From assembly GCF_014839805.1 (NCBI RefSeq), contig NC_051118.1, positions 10,284,391-10,348,390 of the forward strand: a stretch of 64,000 bases of DNA. The letters run 5' to 3'. The position numbers and the translations under genes are program-made. Under the pieces are notes generated by a model. That model worked only from the letters and a program-made list of their open reading frames with translations. It had not been told where the DNA came from and made no database searches. This stretch comes from Manduca sexta (lineage: Eukaryota; Arthropoda; Insecta; Lepidoptera; Sphingidae). Shown here piece after piece: positions 57,841 to 64,000 of the stretch (its first letter is position 1; each line of letters opens with the position of its first letter).

Positions 57841-58018
57841 TGTATGTTTGTACACGCATCACGCAAAAACTACTGCATAGAATTGAATGCAGTTTCCACC
57901 GATATATTGCTAAAGATCTAACTTAAAATATAGACTCCATTTTATTCCAGGAAAATATAAAACGGGACCATTATCACGGAAAACACTTCACGCGGGTGAA
58001 GCCGCGAGCAATATCTAG
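57841..58018 (+). mobile_element. Helitron 3' part
   Basis: TTTATTCCAGGAAAATATAA, ACTTCACGCGGGTGAAGCCG and the terminal GAGCAATATCTAG before host T. The hairpin (CGCGGGTGAAGCCGCG) is intact. The 5' boundary is uncertain. Confidence 0.6.
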
Positions 58019-58307
58019 TACTGCAATAAAAATAAAATCTCACGTCAATTTCTGCTTCATATGAATGACAGAATTTCTTTAATAAACCAAAGCGTACAAA
58101 AGAAAGGCATAATGGAGCAGCGTCATGCGTGACTTTACTTATGATGAAATATTAGGATAAGTCTACGAGCTCTTCGGGAGAAAGGGTGTTAAGCCACGAA
58201 GCCTTATGCCTTTGAAGGGACTTATCTCTGAGTACATCTGACATAAATATTTAGCCGTAATAGAGGCCAGTCTTATTACGACAGTATAGAGAATATTTTC
58301 CGTTAGC
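58019..58307. other. Non-coding, nothing recognised
   Basis: No gene or repeat family identified in this short interval between a Helitron and an R5 copy. Confidence 0.35.
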
Positions 58308-58553
58308 ATTTATGTATATTCTATAGACACGTATCCATATAAACTATTTGTTCATAATCTGGAGTTGGAACTAAAGTTCGCTGCAGCCCTAAAACATCAA
58401 TCGTCTAACCAAACTATAGACATGCAGTCCTAAAGCGCTTTAAACAGAATATAAGTAAAATAGCAACCAATACCGGATTGCAGTACACTTCAATTGAACA
58501 CAGTAAGTGTTCGGAACGCCAGATCTAGTACGTAGTACATATATATCGATGCC
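58308..58553 (+). repeat. R5 repeat, rearranged copy
   Basis: Left (TATGTATATTCTATAGACAC) and right (CCAGATCTAGTACGTAGTAC) words as in 45722-46045, but the middle carries an unrelated segment (58360-58440). Confidence 0.5.
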
Positions 58554-58585
58554 CTTCTGTCTTTATATTCATTTAGCCTGAGTAC

Positions 58586-58746
58586 CAGTGGCGAAGAGTC
58601 CGTTTATACCGATTCCTGCTGACTTCCTTTATGTAGAATTTCTGTAGAATCTAATTATCATTAGAACGATTTGCAAACTGTATTTATGCATAGTCCCTAT
58701 GTGTTGTGTCGGGTTCCCATTTGGAAAATTTCACCTTTCGCCACTG
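58586..58746 (+). mobile_element. hAT MITE, copy 2
   Basis: 161-bp element with perfect 10-bp inverted ends CAGTGGCGAA and TTCGCCACTG. The flanking octamers CTGAGTAC (58578-58585) and TTAAGTAT (58747-58754) differ only by transitions at three positions, consistent with an aged 8-bp hAT duplication. Non-coding. Confidence 0.75.
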
Positions 58747-58794
58747 TTAAGTATAGTTCGTAGTATGACTCTTGCTTGCGCGTTGTAACTACCT

Positions 58795-59014
58795 CTCTGA
58801 GTCTTTCGAATCCTGGGCAAGCAAAGCGATGTTGGATTTTCTGCTCAGTATCAGCCCGGAGTCTGGAATTTTTGCCCGGTATGGCGACAAGCTCGATCTT
58901 TGTCACATAAAACGGTGCTCATATAGTGAGGAGTAGGAGCGTTTCTTGCGCCTCTTTCTGCCCCTTTGGATACTACTCTACCTACCCTTTAAGGATAAAG
59001 GCATGAATGTGTAT
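58795..59014 (+). mobile_element. SINE2, 5' truncated
   Basis: Starts near the B box (TTCGAATCCTGGGCAAGCAA) and continues through GTATCAGCCCGGAGTCTGGA to a diverged end (TTTAAGGATAAAGGCATG). Confidence 0.65.
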
Positions 59015-59021
59015 ATCTATA

Positions 59022-59790
59022 TCTATACTATTATATAAAGCTGAAGAGTTTGTTTGTTTGTTTGTTTGTTTGTTTGTTTGAACGCGCTAATCTCAGGAAC
59101 TACCGGTCCAAACTGAAAAATTCTTTTTACGTTGGTTAGCTTTTTGTTCGTGGAGTGCTATAGGCTATATATCATCACGCTATACCCAATAGGAGCGGGG
59201 CAGTAATGGCTAATCTCAGGAACTACCGGTCCAAACTGAAAAATTCTTTTTGCGTTGGATAGCCCTTTGTTCGTGGAGTGCTATAGGCTATATATCATCA
59301 CGCTATACCCAATAGGAGCGGAGCAGTAATATCTAATCTCAGGAACTACCGATTCGAACTGAAAAAATATTTTTGTGTTGAATAGTCCTTTGTTTGTGGA
59401 GTGCTCAAAGTTATATATCATCACGCTATGACCAATAGGAGCGGAGCAGTAATGAAACATGTAGCAAAAACGGGGAAAATTATGAGTTTTGAGAGCTTCC
59501 GTTGCCTGCTCTGCGTAAACGGTTAAAGTTATGCAACAATGATGTATGACGGGAATGTTTCACTTAAAAAGTTCTAAAAAATATATTATAAAACAAAAGT
59601 CCCCCGCTGCATCTGTCTGCCTGAACGTATTAAACTCAAAAACTACCCAACGTATTAAGATGAAATTTGGTATGGAGACAGTTTGAGACCCTGGGAAGAA
59701 CATAGGCTCCCGGGAAACTACTACTTTTATAACGGAAAACTTTAGCCTGAAAAACTTTATAACGCGGGCGGAGCCGCGGGCAAAAGCTAG
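59022..59790 (+). mobile_element. Helitron with an internal 123-bp tandem triplication
   Basis: Begins TCTATACTATTATATAAAGC after host A; ends GCGGGCAAAAGCTAG before host T; hairpin in GCGGGCGGAGCCGCGGG. A (GTTT)n run is at 59050-59080. Three tandem units of 123 bp start at 59087, 59210 and 59333 (CTAATCTCAGGAACTACCG). The 3' part (AGACCCTGGGAAGAACATAG) comes from the subfamily of 24018 and 48095, so the element is a mosaic. 769 bp, non-coding. Confidence 0.8.
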
Positions 59791-59931
59791 TGTTAACATA
59801 AGACATGATCTATCTTAATGTTAAATTTCATCAAAATCCGTTCAGCAATTTTTGTGTTTATTTCTAATAAATATTCAAACATTTTTACAAACTTTCGCAT
59901 TTACCACGGCAGTATAGACATATTTTACTGG

Positions 59932-60232
59932 TGGTAAGTCTCTCATATGTGAGAGTCCTCCTTGGTAGGTACCACCGCAACGACTATATCTACTGCCAAG
60001 CAGCAGTGTTTAGTCACTGTTGTGTTCCAGTTTGAAGGGCATTGTAGCCAGTGTAATTACTGTACATAATAAGACTTAGCATCTCATGTCTCAGGATGGC
60101 GAGCGCAGTGGAATACCGAACAATACTCTGTAATTCAAGGTGTTGGATGGTGTTTATACTGTTTGTGGGCTGTCGTATCGCTTACCATCAGGCGAACGGC
60201 AAGCTCGTCTCGTCATTTAAAGCAATAAATAA
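59932..60232 (+). repeat. R3 repeat, best-preserved copy
   Basis: Complete from GGTGGTAAGTCTCTCATATG through GCCAAGCAGCAGTGTTTAG, AAGGGCATTGTAGCCAGTGT, GATGGCGAGCGCAGTGGAAT to CTCGTCTCGTCATTTAAAGC and an A-rich end. Confidence 0.7.
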
Positions 60233-60960
60233 AATGCTCGTCATATATCTTTCCAATATAGCACAGCCTTCATACCAGTTCTATAGAAACGGAGCGAGGC
60301 TTCAAATGAAAGAGTATAGTTTCCATTGACTACAAGCTTTAGTATCTCGAAAAAGTGTGCTAATTGTTCGCAACGTGTGGCGGAAAGCGGGGTCTAATTC
60401 TTATTACGATTAATACTTCGACATATTCGCTAATGTGTGGAATGTACTTATATATTTATTGGGTATTAATGATTATTATTGCTATTGCTCTATCTCATAT
60501 TATTGCTACTTGGCACGGTTCTGGCATACTTCTCTCGCTTCCTCCACCTTCATCAATCTTTTCATGCATTCCCGCCGGTTCAGGGCACTTTTGACCTGTC
60601 CTTGCTAAGAATGTCAGATATCTGACATTCGAAGGTTCGGTGCGGTCGACCCCTACCGGCTCTTCCATCCACATTCGCCTTATAAACCCTCTTTGTGATT
60701 CTCCTATCATCCATCCTCTCCAAATATCAAAACCAGCTTAGCATAATATAATAATATAATGACTGCTATAAAATTCGTAAAATAGTTTTACTTGAATTAT
60801 TAGGTATTGTCGCTGTGTCGGCCAAAATTGAAATGTCATATAATTGTTACTATTGGTCGACTGTTCATTATTTCGTCTCTGCCTACCCCTTCGGGGATTA
60901 AGGTGTGAGTGTGTGTAAATAAATGAAAAACACAGAAACGGAACACAGAACAACACACAT
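60233..60960. other. Non-coding with a 22-bp palindrome and small repeat fragments
   Basis: A perfect 22-bp palindrome is at 60609-60630 (half-site GAATGTCAGAT). 60648-60710 matches 43140-43215. A SINE2 3' remnant lies at 60870-60920 (GTCTCTGCCTACCCCTTCGG). No gene supported. Confidence 0.45.
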
Positions 60961-60964
60961 TTAT

Positions 60965-61260
60965 AATCGTGGCAGGTGTAGGCACCGGGTTCGAATCTAG
61001 GGGTCGACAAAGTTATGTTTGGTTTTACTGCTTAGTATCAGCCCGGGAGACGCAGCGTAGGAAGGCCCCCACGAGATGGACCGACGATCTGGTGAGGGTT
61101 GCCGGAGTCCGATGGATGAGGGCGTCCCAGAACCGGTCCCTGTGGCGCTCAGTGGGGAGGCCTATGTCCAGCAGTGAACGATTCAAGGGCTGAAATGATG
61201 ATCAGCCCGGAGTCTGCAATATGAGTGATATATCGATAGGATACGTAGATGAGTGACGTG
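60965..61260 (+). mobile_element. SINE2 split by a LINE fragment
   Basis: The SINE2 5' part (B box GGTTCGAATCTAGG, TTAGTATCAGCCCGG) resumes after the insertion at 61201 with ATCAGCCCGGAGTCTGCAAT and continues diverged to about 61260. The A-box region is degraded. Confidence 0.65.
61047..61200 (+). mobile_element. LINE 3' end inserted in SINE2
   Basis: 154 bases encoding RRKAPTRWTDDLVRVAGVRW, then a segment that in one frame ends GEAYVQQ-stop, and a TGATGAT end. This is the carboxy terminus of a LINE reverse-transcriptase protein with its short 3'UTR. ATCAGCCCGG flanks it (61037-61046 and 61201-61210) as a 10-bp target duplication. 5' truncated and inactive. Confidence 0.75.
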
Positions 61261-61987
61261 TGTGTATGGAATACCACCATGCTTCGTAATTTTGTCGAGC
61301 GAATGTAAACCTTAAAAGCATAATATCGAACGGTTGAGAATAAACTCCCCGCTGTGTTTGGTAGTTCCACAGTCTCGTCACACCAAACATCGTTATGCCA
61401 TTAACACACTTAGTAGCTGGGGTGTCCATTGTTCAAGTTGGTTCTGGGATATTCTTGAGACTTGATTTCTGGACTGTCGAGACATTTTTATAAGCTGTAT
61501 ATTTTATGGATACGATTATGCTTTATTTACTAAAATGTGGGCAACATATGTTATCGACATGTGAAAATATAATTTAAGCGACATTCAATTTTATACATTA
61601 TAGTTAGCACATTTTCAGAGTTATTTGAAGCTTATTATATTTAAAAAATAATACTTATATATTGCTTAATTCAATTAGGCCTTCATTCGCCTTTATATAA
61701 TTTAACAATAAAGTAATTTATTATCGACATTATATTTAATTGTATGTATGTCGCAGTAAGTCAGATTATATACCATCGCCATAACTATGTCTGTCACCAA
61801 GCAGTATACACTCAAAGCACAGCTGTTTCGATTTGTGTCACCAATCAGTATAGACTCGAAGCACTATTGTTTTATGCAAAATAAATTGATTTGATTTCGG
61901 TTTGGATGACATAAATTACAAAATCAAATGTAATCACTGGGCATTATGAGCCTTAAAATCTTATGTCTTAAAGCGCTAAATCCAATA
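61261..61987. other. Non-coding, nothing recognised
   Basis: AT-rich. A short near-duplicate word (CACCAAGCAGTATACACTC / CACCAATCAGTATAGACTC) lies at 61796-61858. No gene supported. Confidence 0.35.
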
Positions 61988-62308
61988 AAATAATATTAGC
62001 CCTGTGTTATATACCGTCCAACTGCTGGGCGCGGGCCTCCTCTACTACTGAGAGGGATTAAGCCTTAGACCACCACGCTGGCCTAGTGCGGATTGGTAGA
62101 CTTCACACTCCCTCGAAATTCCTATAAGAACTTCTCAGGTATGCAGGTTTCCTCACGATGGTTTCCTTCATCGTTAAAGCAAGCGATAATTCACAAAGAA
62201 TACACACATAACTTTTAGAAAAGTTAGAGGTGTGTGACTTTGGGTTTTGAACCTGCGGAAATTCATCTCAGTCCGTTCCAAAACCAACTAAGCTATCGCC
62301 GCTTTTCA
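61988..62308 (-). mobile_element. SINE1, near full length
   Basis: Minus copy from TAATATTAGCCCTGTGTTAT to the head CTAAGCTATCGCCGC. The B-box region reads GGGTTTTGAACC on the plus strand. Confidence 0.8.
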
Positions 62309-62667
62309 ATGATGAAAACGCTGAATCCAATACTGCAATTCAAACTTCGGGGTGTCGTTTTTATTTGTAGTCAGATACCATCATTCAAGTGGCTTGCTCG
62401 TCTCGTCATTTGTCAAAATATCCCCATTTCGATGCAGCATGACCACCCTATTATAATACTAAGCCCAAACATTCCATTTTGCTATCATGCCTACGAAATT
62501 ACGTCCAAAAATTACATTCTGTCGCGACAACGTTTTGTTTGCAAAACTAAAGCTGAGAATAATAGTTTATTTTTAGGGTATCGCACTAAGCCGCCGCACC
62601 AAGCTGAGGAATGATTTGTCAGCATACGTGTTCTTTCCTATAACTTAGGGTCCTTCAAGGGGAGCGT
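62309..62667. other. Non-coding; R3 scrap
   Basis: CTCGTCTCGTCATTTGTCAA (62398-62417) is an R3 end fragment. The 126-codon plus frame at 62234-62614 spans the SINE1 and this scrap and is not called a gene. Confidence 0.35.
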
Positions 62668-63095
62668 GAAGAAGCAATTATGCAGGCCGGCATGACTGTT
62701 TCGACTGTTAGGGGATGCTTGTATCCTTTAATAATAATAATATAATTATATCAGCCCTGTATTATATTCTGTCGCACTGTTGGGCAGGGGCCTCCTCAAT
62801 CACTGAGCGGGATTAGGCCTTAGTCCACCACGCTGGCCTAGTGCGGATTGGTAGACTTCACACAACCTCGAAATTCCTGTAGAGAACTTCGCAGGTATGC
62901 AGGTTTCATGACGATATTTTCCTTCACAGTTAGAGCAAGCGATAATTCACAAAGAATACACACATATTTTTTTAGAAAAGTCAGAGGTGTGTGCCCTTGG
63001 GATTTGAACCTGCGGACATTCGTCTCGGCATTTCCTATATGCTTCACTTCGTTTAACATCAGGTGTAGTGAAGTCACTGTGCCGAGACCTGATAC
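62668..63095 (+). repeat. R4 repeat split by SINE1
   Basis: Left part GCAGGCCGGCATGACTGTTT ... CTTGTATCCTTTAA; right part TATGCTTCACTTCGTTTAAC, ATCAGGTGTAGTGAAGTCAC and an A-run. Together they give the R4 tail order, interrupted by SINE1. Confidence 0.55.
62729..63029 (-). mobile_element. SINE1 inserted in R4, head missing
   Basis: Minus copy with a TTA-type tail and body up to CCTGCGGACATTCGTCTCGG; the last 40 bases of the head are absent. Younger than the R4 copy it splits. Confidence 0.75.
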
Positions 63096-63414
63096 AAAAA
63101 AAAATTACGTCACCAACGGCAAGGTGCTTGTTTGTCTGTAAGTGTGTCCTTATTTAAGGTCTTATTTGTGGAGCTGTAAGGTTCAAAATGTTTATAGATG
63201 TTTGTTCTAAAGCTTTTAAAGGCGAGTTAAAGCTGGTAAATGGTCACAGTCCCGCATGATATCGGCAATATCAATGGCGCCAATTACGGGTTAATATAAT
63301 TTAGCTTCGTACTTCAGAACTTTACAGTATTTAGCCCAAAGTCGCTGCTACTACGAGCTGGTAGTATTGTTAGTAGATAAATTAGGCACGAGGTGTACAG
63401 ATGACTTCATAAAA
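63096..63414. other. Non-coding, nothing recognised
   Basis: No gene or repeat family identified between the R4 copy and the LINE 3' end. Confidence 0.35.
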
Positions 63415-63520
63415 GTCGTAGGAGGTCGCTGGATGTAGGCCGCTTCCAATAGGGAGATCTGGAAATCTTTGGGGTAGGCCCATATTCAGCAGTGGACATC
63501 CTGCTGCTGATGATGATGAA
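63415..63520 (+). mobile_element. LINE 3' end
   Basis: GGTCGCTGGATGTAGGCCGC ... GGAAATCTTTGGGGTAGGCC ... CAGCAGTGGACATCCTGCTG followed by (GATGAT)n. Same sequence as the unit of the 83-bp minisatellite at 32769-33349. Two in-frame stops; inactive. Confidence 0.65.
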
Positions 63521-63529
63521 ATTAGACAA

Positions 63530-63813
63530 TCTATATACATATATATAAAAATGAAACCCTATTTCCCTTGGTCACGCCATCACGCGTGAACGGCTGGACC
63601 GATATCACTATTTTTTGTTGTTGTGTTTGTTATTATCAGGAGAAGGTTCTTATGAAAGAAAAAAATCAAAAAATTGCGCGGAATATAAGAAAATTTAAGA
63701 AAACTTAACGAAAATATTAATTTTATATAACTGTCAATTGTTTGAAATAACTGTCAGCGATTGACAGAATGCGCGCTGCAAATTCATAGTCAAGACGGGA
63801 CAACGTCAGCTAG
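63530..63813 (+). mobile_element. Helitron, complete, third subfamily
   Basis: Begins TCTATATACATATATATAAA after host A (63529) and ends GACAACGTCAGCTAG before host T (63814). A small terminal hairpin GACG-GGACAA-CGTC precedes CTAG. 284 bp, non-coding; the 5' end matches the fragment at 14141. Confidence 0.75.
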
Positions 63814-63827
63814 TTAAATATAATAAT

Positions 63828-64000
63828 TGGACTGCCTTGGTGGCGTAGTTGTATTACGGTGTTACTGCAATGAGGTCTTGGATTCGATCTCCGGGTCGAT
63901 CAAAGTGATATTGGGTTTTTCTACTCAGTAAAAGCCTGGAGTCTGGAATTTGTGCCCGTTATGGCGATAGGTTCGCCCCCTATCACATCATGGGACAGAA
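63828..64000 (+). mobile_element. SINE2, cut by the window edge
   Basis: Head CTGCCTTGGTGGCGTAGTTG, diverged B box (GGATTCGATCTCC), CAAAGTGATATTGGGTTTTT and CCCCCTATCACATCATGGGA. The remainder lies outside the window. Confidence 0.8.

Noticed and set aside
62234..62614. 126-codon frame
   Set aside because: It begins in a SINE1 B-box region and runs through an R3 scrap; no domain.

Overview
The window looks like nuclear DNA of a moth or butterfly (Lepidoptera). The evidence is an AT-rich background, one intron-containing ZAD/C2H2 zinc-finger gene of the arthropod type, and a dense mix of lepidopteran-style mobile DNA. That mix includes tRNA-derived SINEs with (TTA)n or (ATGT)n tails, short Helitrons (5'-TC, 3'-CTRR after a GC hairpin, inserted between A and T), LINE 3' ends, hAT and mariner-like MITEs, and minisatellites. 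No bacterial operons, CRISPR arrays, rRNA or free-standing tRNA genes were seen. The species cannot be fixed from sequence alone.

Layout: 1-165 and about 640-750 are CpG-rich islets that look like promoter or 5' exon DNA. 4745-7418 (minus) holds the only gene recognised in full: a ZAD zinc-finger transcription factor with a 123-bp first coding exon, a 509-bp intron and one long second exon with about 12 fingers. As sequenced, that second exon carries one uncompensated frame break near 6340 and a compensating pair of small insertions inside finger 10 (about 4998 and 4953). From 7.4 to 50 kb the sequence is non-coding and transposon-rich. At 50048-50202 (plus) a splice-bounded exon carries a 5'UTR with two small upstream ORFs and a ten-codon coding start (MADPDAFDDE) that ends at a donor site. 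The rest of that gene would lie to the right and was not recognised. 50.2-64 kb is again repeat-rich.

Repeats make up most of what can be annotated. SINE1 (A box TAGCCTAGTTGG, B box GGTTCAAATCC) has about 17 copies or fragments. SINE2 (B box GGTTCGAATCC) has about 8 larger copies plus tails. There is one SINE3-like copy and about a dozen Helitrons or relics. There are two TA-flanked 395-bp MITEs, and two hAT MITEs with 8-bp target duplications. Several LINE 3'-tail families are present, one of which has grown into an 83-bp minisatellite. Many are nested, so relative ages can be read. An 850-bp nearly pure purine tract lies at 18.09-18.94 kb.

I found no clear new biological system. The most useful leads are the nested and structurally informative insertions (a twin-priming-like inverted SINE, hAT MITEs with duplicated targets, a recurrent repeat-SINE1 junction), the two minisatellites with dimeric higher-order structure, and the damaged or mis-assembled zinc-finger gene.
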